Shown here: one piece after another, positions 1-10,678 of the stretch
How positions within the stretch are numbered: the stretch's first letter is position 1
Layout of the letters: each line of letters begins with the position of its first letter
From: Otis tarda
Taxonomy: Eukaryota > Chordata > Aves > Otidiformes > Otididae
DNA length: 64,000 bases
Assembly: GCA_026413225.1 (NCBI GenBank)
Contig: CM048553.1
Location: forward strand, 16,616,501-16,680,500
Direction of reading: 5' to 3'
Program-made: the position numbers and the translations under genes
Notes under the pieces: model-generated
The model's database searches: none
Seen by the model: the letters and a program-made list of their open reading frames with translations, nothing else
Told to the model about the DNA's origin: nothing

Positions 1-3000
1 TGGAGCATCAGACACTCAGCTGAGCCGTATTCTGAGAAGACACTGGAACTATCTCATAGCCACTTAGCGAAGGAAAGCATATGGGCTTATCTAGATGAAC
101 GTTACTACACAAAAGTAATGTACCGAGCAAAATAACAAATGATGCTTGCCACCTGTTCAGCAAGAAAGAATACCTTGAAATTCTAGGAGGGTGAAAAAAG
201 GAATCAGATGTAAAGGATACTTTCGCTGAAGACTGTTTGCATGGATTGTTGTCCCTGGAGAAGGATAGATACCTCTTACCCAGGCAGTGATCCTGCACAC
301 AAACAACAGTTGCAATGTTAGCACCATGCATGCTTTTCCTGGTATGTTTAAAACATTAGGCAGTAGAGCGATGAGTTGGTCATGGGAAGGAGAGAGCCAG
401 CAACACTTGTGGCTTTGAGACAGCAGGAGCCCTGAGGCCTGGAAAGCTGACAGCAAGTCTTGAGATGGGTATTTAGTGAACTGGGTAGGTAGAAGGCTTT
501 GACCCTCTGATTCTCTCTAGGGGTTTTTTTCCCTATTGAAAAGCTTTGGGCTTATTCAGGCTGTCTTGGCTTTTGGGTTAGAGAAAGATCTGGCTTCTCT
601 GTCCAAAGGTAATGAGGCTGCTTGATTTTCTGCGAGGATCTTCACCAAAAGAGTCTGTACCAGCTACTGTAGTACTTTCAGGGCTATTCTGGTTTAAGGC
701 TCTGTGGAAGCAGCTCGGAGGAGTCAAGCTGCACAGTTCCCCAGTCAGTCCTTTTCCCAGGCCAGGAGAAGAGCCAGCACAGATCTCTTCTAGCAACTGT
801 GCAAAGGAGAAAACTGGAAAGGCTAGTACCCAACATTGTTTTAAGTAAAGATCTCTTAGAAGAAAGAGAAGCCATCAGTTTCATGCTCTGTTGCTGTTGG
901 ATGAGTGAGCTCAGCTTTTCCTCTTCCTCATCTTTTGCTCCTTTGTTTTCCCGTATCTCAGTCAGAGTCCTGAGTGTACCAACAGGCTCTAGCTGGCCCC
1001 ACCTTTCCTCCTGTTCCACTAGTCCTTCTTGTCTCCTATTTCAACGATATTTTCCCTATGACATCCCCTGAGTCCAGGTTTAGGTAATATAACTAAAGCA
1101 AATGAGTCAGAAAGAAATGGAGCTAACAAGCCATGTATCTATCATCACCCTCTCCCTTGATTTGTCTCTGCTATTATATTCCACAAACTTGACCATTGTT
1201 TGTCCTTTCAACTTGCAAGTTATTAAGGCCAGGAACTCTATCTTTGCATTCATTTGGGCAGCACACTATTCAATGGGGACCTAATTTCTGCTGAGGCCTT
1301 GCTATAATATTAATTACAGTAATTGAGAGTCTCAGGTGTGCTTTGGCTGGAGTTGAACCATAACAAAAAGCAAGCCTGTAGACTATAAGCAAGGCAGAAG
1401 CCTACTCAGCCCTGACAATGGAGTTTCTTGCTTTTGCCAAAGACGGAATAACAGTTTGTATTTTCCTTTCCTGAAACAGTACAGCAGATTCCCTGTAGAA
1501 AAATTCAAGGATTCTAGCCTAAGGTTTTCCTTAGTGAGATGGGCACAGAGCTGAGAAGTGTCCTAGGGACACCTCCATACATCCCTTCTGGTATACCTGG
1601 ATGAAAGCCATCCTCCAAAGACTCCCTAGCACGACTTCCCACTTCACCCACCTGCAGTCAGATTTTTTCTCTGTCCTGGGCTTCACCCTCCAGGCAGAGC
1701 ACATCAGCAAGTCCACCTTACGCCCAGCCAGCTCCTTCAGAGAGCTTTTAACCCCAAATGGGGATCTTGTGATTGCTTTGTATTTTCACTACGCATCCAG
1801 GTACGACGGGAATTTCTACTGATTTTAAGAACCTTGCCTCTAGGGCAATTAGACAGTCTGGCATCAGTTTTTAGGGAAATAAATCCTTTTGTTGGTACAT
1901 GTGCATATATTTTGTCAGGAGTGGTGCATCTATAGCTATGCTAGGCAACCATCTCAAGTCTGCACCTTGTAGACTAAGATATATTAGGTGGCATTTACCT
2001 TTGTGCATTGGCACCGGTCATTTGTATCCATGTACATGACAGAACTGCCTGAGCAGTGAGTGGCACTGGCTTTACTTGGTTTCCAGCTTTAAGACTGGGT
2101 CTGTCAAGCTCTTTTAACACAGCAGAAAATATCAAGACAAGAGAGCTAAGATGACAGGAATGCACAAACAGCTAGCAGGTTCATTAACCCACAATTTCTG
2201 GAAATCTGGAAACACGGCTGTGGACTAACCTTGAATTTGCGAGACCTGGCTTATTCCTGTCTTGCTGCTCCCACAGTACGTTAGAGGTTTCAGTTCTCTG
2301 TTTTACCTCCTACCTGTGTTTGTTCTGTAAATAACCAAGCCTTGTTACTCAATCTCCATAAAATTCCTGATAGGTTAACCTATTTTTCAAGTATGAAAAC
2401 ACATCCACAGAGAGGCTGTAAAGTGGTCTGAAAAGCTTGAATGGAAATGCCATCACCACGCTCTTACCAGCCTAATTCAGATGAGAAACTCTCCCTGAAT
2501 GACTCCGCAAGGTGATGTGACAAGTCAAGTCAGAACCGAGAATAGAAAGGAGGAGATTTTCTTTTCTGGGCATGTTCTCAGAAGATTGTATCTTTGTCCT
2601 CATTCTGCTGTCATTGCCTGGGGAAAGTGGTGGATCAAGAACCAGAGATGGGAGAAGAAGGGGGACCTTGCTGGCACAGTGAGCAGGGTCAGCACCCAAC
2701 TCAGGCAGGACCTGTTTTGGCTTGTCTGTCTCTCTTTTGGAAAAGACAATTGGGTAAAGGGAAGGAGCTTTGTAGAACTTTTGAGAGTTTTTCGATATTA
2801 AAAATGTCACAAAACTAAGCTAGCATGGGAAACATTTGCACTTTAATCGCATTATATTTTCCACATTTGATCAATGATTCATCATATTTAGTTTCTTCTC
2901 TGACATTGGTTAATACCAGATGTTTCAGAAAAAATGTACAAGTTACCCTGTAAGTAGATAGTCTAAGGTTAGTTTCTTCCTAAAGCCAGGTAGCTGGCTG

Positions 3001-6000
3001 ATGGCCTAGCCTATGAAGGTCTGTTTCCCCACCATCATCGTTCAAAGATGCAATGATACACTGATTCCATAGATCACCACGCCACACTGTATTATTTGTT
3101 ATTCCAAAGTACAAGTTATTAGAAACAGAACAGGAAGGAATGTTTTGAACTGTCTTGGTTTCTAACCTGATGATGTGGAGCACTGAAGAATTATTTTAAG
3201 TGTTCTTCAAAGGGCATTGTAAAAGAGTTTGAAGATTGAAAGGAGTGTCAGTTGCATCCACTTTGGGGGCCACACATACTGCTCCCTCCTCAAAAGAAAA
3301 TGAATAGTCAGAAGAAGGGTTTGGTAGTCTTCATAGTTTTCAAAGTCTGGGTTCAGTCAAGTACTTGAAAGCTAATGTTTATTTCACATTTACATATACC
3401 ACATAATTCAGCAGATGAGGAATCCATAAAACATTCTCTCACATAAAAATTTCCAGCTCTCTGATTTCTGTTGTTGGCCAGAACCCCTGCAAAACCAGTT
3501 TTTCTTGTGATATTTTGGCCTTTTTGGTCCTCATCCCAGAAGGAAATGGGAAGTGTGAAAAAAAATCGAAAAGCTTACTCATGAAAATATGAGTATGGGT
3601 GGTAACATAAGTAGCAGGTAGTTACAGTCTACCTCCAAAACAGGATCCTTCTCTAGAAATGTCCTCAGCTCGTGACACTGGCAGATCCTAGGGTATGTCT
3701 TCTGGATGGGGTAGCTCTCTTCAGCTAGTTGCTTCCACTGCTTGTGGTGAGTGAAGACTCTGCATGTCTTTGATAAAAGAGAAACATTTACGTTACATTT
3801 GCTTTAAAATGTTTTCACTGTAACCATTAGAGTTTGTGTTCTTCATAGCTTGCATCTGTCTTAAAACAGACAGCAGCCATACTTGTGTGCTCTTCCTACT
3901 TACCTCTTTCAGCCAATATATTCTTGAACACAGAAGATGGAAAAAAAAAATTGCCCCTTCTAATGTTCTCAGTCCTTCTGACAAATTCCATAACAATAAC
4001 GTCCAACCTTTTGATGCTACTGTAGGCTTTAGTGGATCATGTCTGAGGACACCACAAAGCTAGAAATACCTACTGCTCAGTAGCAACAGCGTAACTGGTA
4101 CCCCCTTGCCTACGTGTGTGCTCTGGGGAGCACGGCTTGGCTGCAGTAGAGGTGTATTACTTCTCAGCTCTTCAAGGCATTGAAGATACAGTGCCTTCCC
4201 ACTGTAGCAAGCCCCGCTTTGTGTAAGTTCACTGTAACCTCACTGTAAGTGAACTGCAAATAGCAGTGAATAGTAAGTGAATAGCAAACTATTTCATTCT
4301 CGCAAGCCACTGCAGAGTCAAACATAGCCAAGACAGGCTGAGAGCTGATCTAAAAGGATTAGCAAAGATGTCGAAGACAGTCTGTAGGCACCTTTCTGCC
4401 CCTGCCCATTACCCCGTACAGAAGCTGCTCTTAGCCCACAGGCACAATATCAAAGGCATTTAAGGTTCAGTTCCTTTGTAAAAGATTAAGAAATTTTGGG
4501 GAGACACCAGGATATTTAGGACAGTCAGATCAAGAACTTGTTCTAAAAGTGAATTTAAATTCATCTGGGATCGTAGTGCATGTCTGGAAAAGCAGCACCT
4601 GATCTGGTGGTGGCAGATCTCCCATTGCCAGATCCTTTCTTTGTGAGCAGGAGATTTTTCAACACCTACTAATTCACCAGCCAGACTGGGAGTGGGAAAG
4701 ATCAGCAAATTACAAGCAAGGCAACAAGAATTATGCTCTACTCCATATTCTGATCAACTATCTTGAGTTTCTCCTGCATTAAATATTTTGAAGCCTCAGC
4801 CACCAGCTGAGAGTTGGGCAGAAGCAGAAAGACAGCTGCGCCAAAAAAAAAAAAATTAATGAGATGCTGAGTAAGGAGGCTGATGTTCCCTGCCTAGGTA
4901 AGGCAAAGAGACCAACTCTTGCCATCACCCGTGGGTTTTTTAGTGTAATACAGCCTATGATGTTTATAGTTCAGGCTGCCTGGGATAATTCTGTTCTGTC
5001 CTACACTATAACGATCTCCCAGTGTGACAGAGTTACAAAGAGGGCAGTATATAATGTTGTATGCATTCATGTTTTCCAAGCCAATTAAACAAGCTTTCAT
5101 GTGTTTTAGAAGGAATCTATTCAAACTTTGGCAGAGCAAATCAATAATTGTGTGTTTCCTTTCTTCCTCCCACTTGGAATCCAATCTGGATCACGAGATG
5201 GTACAGGGCGAGGAGAGAAAGGGACCTCCAAGAAATGAAATGCCTCCCACCATTAATTGAAGCAAAATGATCCCATTTCATGCACTGCCCTCCACAGCCA
5301 CTATATTAATGCGGCACTTCACTCTGTAACAACAAAATAGAGAGGCCATCACTCACCCTGCTGCAGTCCCAGCTCTGGCTCTTCTCTGAGCTATTTTTTT
5401 TATCCATCCTACCCAGACAGACCTTCGGGCTGTGGCCCCTGGAGCCATCTGCTCCAAGGCCTGATCCAGATTTCTGGCCTTACTGCTCCTCCTGCCACTG
5501 ACATCTGCTCTAACTCCAGCATGGTTTGGGTGTCATGGCATCCAGCTGCACGTTTCACAGGACACTGGTTTGTTCTGCACTTGCACCAGCAGCTAACTGG
5601 AGCTCTGCCCCATTAGCAGCACGCCAAGCCACCAGTTTCTAGCACTGTTTAACTGAAATGAGCTGGATCCTGAAGAAATGAAGCAGGCAGCATGTAAAAC
5701 AGTGACTACATTTATATAAACTTGCCAGTAGCTTCCAGTTGGTAGGAGGTGAATGGAGATGGAGGATACAATGCCCCAGAATGCAGACTCAAGGAAATGG
5801 GGGAAGTTATTGTAGGATTCTCAAAAGGCAGCACTACTCCTCAGACTGTAAATGAACCCTAACAATAAATTAGGTGGGCCAGAAGCTTTCTTACATGAAA
5901 ACCAGGGTTTTAGTCAGCTGCCCCTATAAGGCAAGCAATCCCATGCTCAGAGTTCATACGAACTTGATCTTTGGAGGATTTTGTGAATTTGGTAGCGGGC

Positions 6001-6175
6001 TTTCACTAAAACCCTGATAAAATCCTCTAGGATGAAAGGCCTAATTCATGGCCTAATCCTTTGTCTCCGAATTTAGCCACTGAATATTCACACTTTGACT
6101 TAGTGACAAATTAAAAAAAAAAAGAAGTACACTCTCCTAGCTTGCACAAAGACAGGGTAAACTGCTGTTACCCAT

Positions 6176-6227
6176 TTAACTCTTAAGGGTTAGTATCACT
6201 CTTAACTCTTAAAGGTTAGTGTCCCTA
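6176..6227. repeat. 26-bp tandem duplication, two copies
   Basis: Two head-to-tail copies of a 26-bp unit occupy 6176-6201 and 6202-6227. Both begin TTAACTCTTAA followed by GGTTAGT. The copies differ at about four positions, so this is a recent but not brand-new duplication. It lies 50 bp upstream of an A20 tract. Confidence 0.92.
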
Positions 6228-6264
6228 ACCAAAAACCTCAGCCTCAATGCTGGCAAAGGAAGGC

Positions 6265-6297
6265 AAAAATAAAAAATAAAAAAAAAAAAAAAAAAAA
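6265..6297. repeat. A-rich tract with A20 run
   Basis: A5 T A6 T A20 (the A20 run is 6278-6297) followed by GGGAAAAG. It could be a decayed poly(A) tail of a retrocopy or simple sequence. No recognisable retrotransposed gene is visible just upstream and there is no obvious target-site duplication, so simple sequence is preferred. Confidence 0.85.
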
Positions 6298-6933
6298 GGG
6301 AAAAGCCCAGTAACTAACAAAGTTTTACTGCACCTATTCTCTTTTAAATTGGATCTCTTGCAGGTTGGGTCCTCAGTCCATCTCTTTTGTCTGTTTATCC
6401 CACAAGTGTAAACCTCTTCAGCTCACATTGTTCTGCTTCTGAGAGCTAATTCCATGTGAGTCATGGTGCTGGAATGCCAATAAATATGGCTGTAACCATG
6501 CCCCAGTTTGTTGCTGCAGATCATTTTGGAACAAAATTAGACCTGTTCTTATCTTTGTTTGTGCAGCTCTTCTTGAAAAAAGGAGCTTAAGGCCTGGCTG
6601 TGGCATTTGGGTGCAAAAGCAGGAGAACGATTTCAAAACAACAGAAATAGTTCATACTTTGTTGAACCAACCAACAGTCAGAGATGGGCTTCATAGCTTC
6701 TGAAACCCCCCGAAGTGGGTAAGTCCATGCTTCCCTCTGTGAGGGCTACTCTCCGTTTCTGCTAAGTCAGACAAAGTATTGCTACTTATTAATTGTGACA
6801 AGATCAGAAGAAGCCCCAATGTGACTGATATCAGGTAGGGCTCTGTTTCCCAAAATCTGTTCCAATTACATTTGTATGGTTAAATTTGTTGCTCATCAAT
6901 TACATGTGGAAATAAAAGGTGAATACTTAATAA

Positions 6934-7015
6934 TTCTCTTTCCTTCCTCCCTCCGTTCCTCCCTTCCTCCTTCTTTCTATCTCGCTCTCTTTCTCTCTTG
7001 TTCTTTTTCTCTTTC
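6934..7015. repeat. Polypyrimidine tract (CCTT/TTTC)n
   Basis: About 80 bases of almost uninterrupted C and T, with TTCC-type units at the left and TTTC/TCTC units at the right. It is broken only by a few purines, at about 6955, 6979, 6984 and 7000. Such mirror-like pyrimidine tracts are frequent microsatellite-derived sequence in vertebrates and can adopt triplex structure. They also act as decoy splice-acceptor tracts. Confidence 0.92.
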
Positions 7016-8138
7016 AAGTATATCTTAAAACTATTGGTTTTGGCAGCTATTCCTCAAAAATAAGTTGTCAAGAAGTCCTTCAACTGAAGGGAAATCACAA
7101 GCAGGCCCACAGCAACACCCTTTCCTAATAAGGTTGTCCATATCGGCTGGTAAAGGCCGTCTAATAAGATCCATGTCCCCCGGGCCTGGAAGGCAATGCA
7201 GTAACTGAGGCATCTATTTATAAGCTAGTTGAGAGATAATTGTGTTTATCTAATATTTAATCATTTTTCTGAAGTTTTACAAATAAATCAGTCTCTTGGA
7301 TGTTGTCCTAGCATGAAGAATTTCTATCCAAAAATACAAAGCGGAAAATCATAGGCAGTGCAAAATGCAGTCAAAAGGAGTTCTCTGCAGATCCCTCTGA
7401 AAATCACTTTGGTTTGTATTACATTAAACACAAGCAGGGCTGTTTAGGCTTCAGCTTTCTAGGCCTGACTAGTAAGGGCACTGCATCTCAAAATACTGTG
7501 AGGTTGTACTGTATCCTCTACCCCCTTGGTCAAGGGGACAGCAGCCAGTAGCACCCTGCAGAGGGGTGGCAGGTTGTTCCCAGACCCCAGCCCCAGCACA
7601 AAGGAGATTCCGACTCTCGCATATTGCCCTTGCTGCATTGCTGTTGAGCAATACTTCTTAATGAATGAGCCATTATCTTGAAATTGCTTCAGAGTGAGTG
7701 CCACTGGCTAGGAGCCAACACAGTTTCCTCTGTTATTGAAGGGTGTTATTTTATTTGTGAACATCTTTCTTTTTAATTTCTTTTTAGTGACACCAGCTTC
7801 TTGTTTCTAACTGAAGTAACATGCAGTCCCAAGGCCATTTTTTAAGCCTAGGTCCCTAAAGCTGCATTTAGTCACCTAGCAATAGCTATGTCTAGCGAGT
7901 AGCATTCAGAAATGCTTCCCAAGTAGGTCCAGGTACACACCAGAATCACTTCCCAAATGTTCTCCAATGACAGCTGAGTGTGGGAGGTCAGCTCCAGTGC
8001 AGAGCCATCCCATCAAACTGAAGGAGGACATAGAGTTTTGTTTGTATGTTTTCTGGGAGAAGAGAATTTCTTCATCCAAGATTTCTCCACAGTGGTCACA
8101 GTTTCACTGCCAACTGGGAACTGATAAGAGTTGGGTAA

Positions 8139-8309
8139 GTAAATAGATTGCATTTGTGTTTACAGCACACGATGAAGGAGTATGTATTCATGCCAGGGGA
8201 AGATCCCATTAAATCTGCTTATGCTGGATTTATGCCTTCGCAGTGCAATGCTTATTCTTCTCCGGGGCAGTGTGCTGGGACTGTGATTGATGAGGACAGT
8301 GCCCTTTAA
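8139..8309 (+). other. Short protein-like open frame behind a splice-acceptor-like site
   Basis: The sequence GCATTTGTGTTTACAG ends at 8165 and is followed in frame by CACACG and ATG 8172. A 45-codon frame then reaches TAA 8307-8309, reading MKEYVFMPGEDPIKSA, then YAGFMPSQCN and ending VIDEDSAL. The upstream in-frame stop is at 8136-8138. The peptide is not recognised. The complementary strand is also open here, so the openness may only reflect composition. Confidence 0.12.
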
Positions 8310-8525
8310 CATCCTGTGCTGACAGAATCCCATTCCCAGCAACCTGGGTGGACCACAAAAGGCAAATTAAAGAAGCCTCAAAAACATGTTAAAATTTTAA
8401 AGAAATTCATCTTTTCATCCTTCCACTGCAAAAGCTAAAGCAAATGCAATGAAAAGAGCATTACCTGAGATATCTTTTGCACAGAACTAGTCTAGTGGGA
8501 AAAGCCTTATATAAATAACTGCAAA

Positions 8526-8617
8526 TATGTACAGGTATGTACATCGTATATAGATATAAAATATTTATGCATGTACATGTATGTATGTGTAAATGGATGT
8601 ATTGTGACATGTATTGA
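8526..8617. repeat. Decayed alternating TATG/ACAT-rich microsatellite
   Basis: A region dominated by ATGTAC, TATGTA and ATATA steps, including GCATGTACATGTATGTATGT at 8569-8588. It is an imperfect (ATGT)n-type low-complexity patch with no coding signal of its own. Confidence 0.65.
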
Positions 8618-10354
8618 GATGACAGTGGAATTTCTGTCCCACATAAAGAAAATCTTTCTCTTTTGAACATTCCCTAAAAAATCTACCCCCAAAGCAGAAC
8701 ATGCCTTAGAGGGCAGCTTGTTACCAACCTTGGCTCCGTTAACAGTAACCACTATCTTTCTCATCGACAGTAGCAGCCTAAAGGGATCTATAATTCACTG
8801 ACAAGAAACAATTAAATTACCTTAACTGTTGTAACTTGCAGATCAGTCAGCACAGCGCCCCAAGATAAGCTCCATACGAGTTGTACCTGAGAGCTCCTTG
8901 ACTCAAGTGCTTTGCCCAGATAAGCCTGGGATACTTTGATCCGGAGCCAGGTCGCTGCCTGCACAGCACAGCCCAAGAACCCAGCACCGAGGCCCAGGTC
9001 CTGGCTCCGGAGGCCCTTCCAGCGCTGGCTTGCAGCAGCAGCCAGGTGAGGACCAAGAGGTTTCTACATTGCTGAAAGCAGATCTCAAGACTGCTTTTGC
9101 TTGATCTGTTTCATGTGTGAAATTCCTCCTGGCATGCATCCCGAGTGGCTCCAGAAATGTGATCCTTCGGTATCCCACCACCTGTTGTGTGATGTATAGA
9201 GTCACTGTAATCCTACATTCGTCGTTGGAGGAATATTTTCAGGCATCCAGGCTTTGATCTGTGCTCAGATTATGCAGATGTTTCAAAATGAGTCTAAATG
9301 TAATGCTGAGCATTTAAGAACATAGCTTTTTGTTTTGTCCTGGAATGAGTTGGGCTGCTTCCTCTTGGAGCCTTCTAAGGAAAGGACCCACTCCAAATCA
9401 AAGTTTCTTATAGCACACAAGGATCCATTGTTTCAAGAACTGCTACAAATTAGCAGCTGCAGTCAAAATAAAGAGTGAAGATATTTTTCTTAGCCTCATT
9501 TAAAATTGCTTGGGATAATTATCTCAAAGTACATTGATAAAATAAAAGTCCCTTAGGGGCTGCCAATTCTGTATGGATCCCATTCAGCCACACGTTGCTG
9601 TCAGAGATCTGATCAGGCCATGATAATGTGTTGGAGGCAGAGTGGTGCTCTAACTGTTCACCGAAAGACCCATTCTGTTGCCTCTGGCAGCTGTAATGAG
9701 TTTTAGTGGTGGCACCCAAGGATTTCTCCCGAGTTAATGAGGAGACCCACTATATACTCAGACAGCACGTGGTGGGAAGGGAGGCATCCCTCCAGCACGC
9801 AGATGTCCAAACTGGATTCTTCACCGGCGCCTGAACCCTTGTACGCTTCTCTATGTACGAAAGCCGAGGAGCCGATTTGGTCAGAAGGCCCAGATGAGGT
9901 TTCTGTAGCTGTGGCATTACTCCCCACTCCTGCCCTCAGCTTTACAGCAAGTGACAGCCAGCCCTCCTCCTGCCTTTTCCGTACCCCTCTGGTTGGAAAT
10001 TGAGTGCTGCTGCACTCAGCGGCACGCTGTGGGCGGGGGACTGTGGAGCGTGGGCAAAGGTGGAGCTGCCCTGTTCTGAAAGCTTCATGAAGAAAGCTGT
10101 TTCCAGCCTGCATGACTTGAATCCTGTCATCTGGGACTTTGCTTTAACTGGCGAAAGGTGTGATCCTGCTCCAGATGAGGATCTGTCCCAAGGGTGGCAA
10201 TTTGTGGTGTCCAAAGGAAAGTGCTTGTGCAAAGAGGATTCAAATGCAGCCCAGGGACTGGAGTAACCAGCTGGAACTACCAGGGGGCAGTGGTACCCTC
10301 TGCCCAGGGTGACTGTTCCTTGGACTTGCCTCTTAGCTTGGGTTTGTGTGCTCT

Positions 10355-10399
10355 GGTAGGCCAGGCAATGGCCAGGCCAGGCCAGGTAGCCAGGTAGCC
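10355..10399. repeat. GGCCAGGYA short tandem repeat
   Basis: A cluster of overlapping GGCCAGG and GTAGCCAG units: GGCCAGGCAAT, then GGCCA GGCCA GGCCAGG, then TAGCCAGGTAGCC. It is a GC-rich imperfect tandem repeat of roughly 5-9 bp units. Confidence 0.85.
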
Positions 10400-10640
10400 C
10401 ATGTGTGCTCTGTAAGGGGATTCAGCTGTTACAGAAAACAGGACAGAGAAGGAATGTCTCCTCACTGCAAAGCCTGGGCTGTCACTCAGAGCTCTGCTCA
10501 TCAAACCTTGGGATTCCTGTTTTGTGGGAAATATGGCTGTTTAAAAATAAGCGTTCTGAACATGAAGAAAACCAACTATTTTCAAAATTAACTGTGGAAG
10601 GGGAACTCAGAAGAAATCTACCTGGAAAAAGTAATTTAAC

Positions 10641-10678
10641 ATTTTTTTTAAAAAAAATACAGTTTAGAAACTGTATTT
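10641..10678. repeat. Two adjacent AT-rich palindromes
   Basis: Positions 10641-10658 form the perfect palindrome A T8 A8 T. Immediately overlapping it, 10655-10665 (AAATACAGTTT) pairs perfectly with 10668-10678 (AAACTGTATTT) across a 2-base spacer, an 11-bp inverted repeat. Together they make a 38-bp block with two potential cruciforms. No flanking terminal-repeat pair suggests a transposon. Confidence 0.9.

Larger units (their letters stand above)
1..8135. other. Unique non-coding DNA, no gene recognised
   Basis: Only short open frames on both strands, with no family resemblance. Noted within it: a splice-like acceptor with a long pyrimidine tract ending at about 960; an imperfect cluster of TCACTGTAAGTGAA-like words at 4221-4289; an A13 run at 4843-4855; the 26-bp duplication; the A20 tract; and the pyrimidine tract listed separately. 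A minus-strand 19-bp segment at 3904-3922 sits between a good acceptor and a GTAAGT donor but is too short to support. Confidence 0.7.

Noticed and set aside
3904..3922. 19-bp minus-strand microexon between good splice sites
   Set aside because: It is far too short to separate from the many chance acceptor-donor pairs in this much sequence.
8842..9045. Possible 204-bp exon ending at a perfect CAG-GTGAGG donor
   Set aside because: All three frames contain stops and the acceptor is weak, so there is no support beyond the donor.
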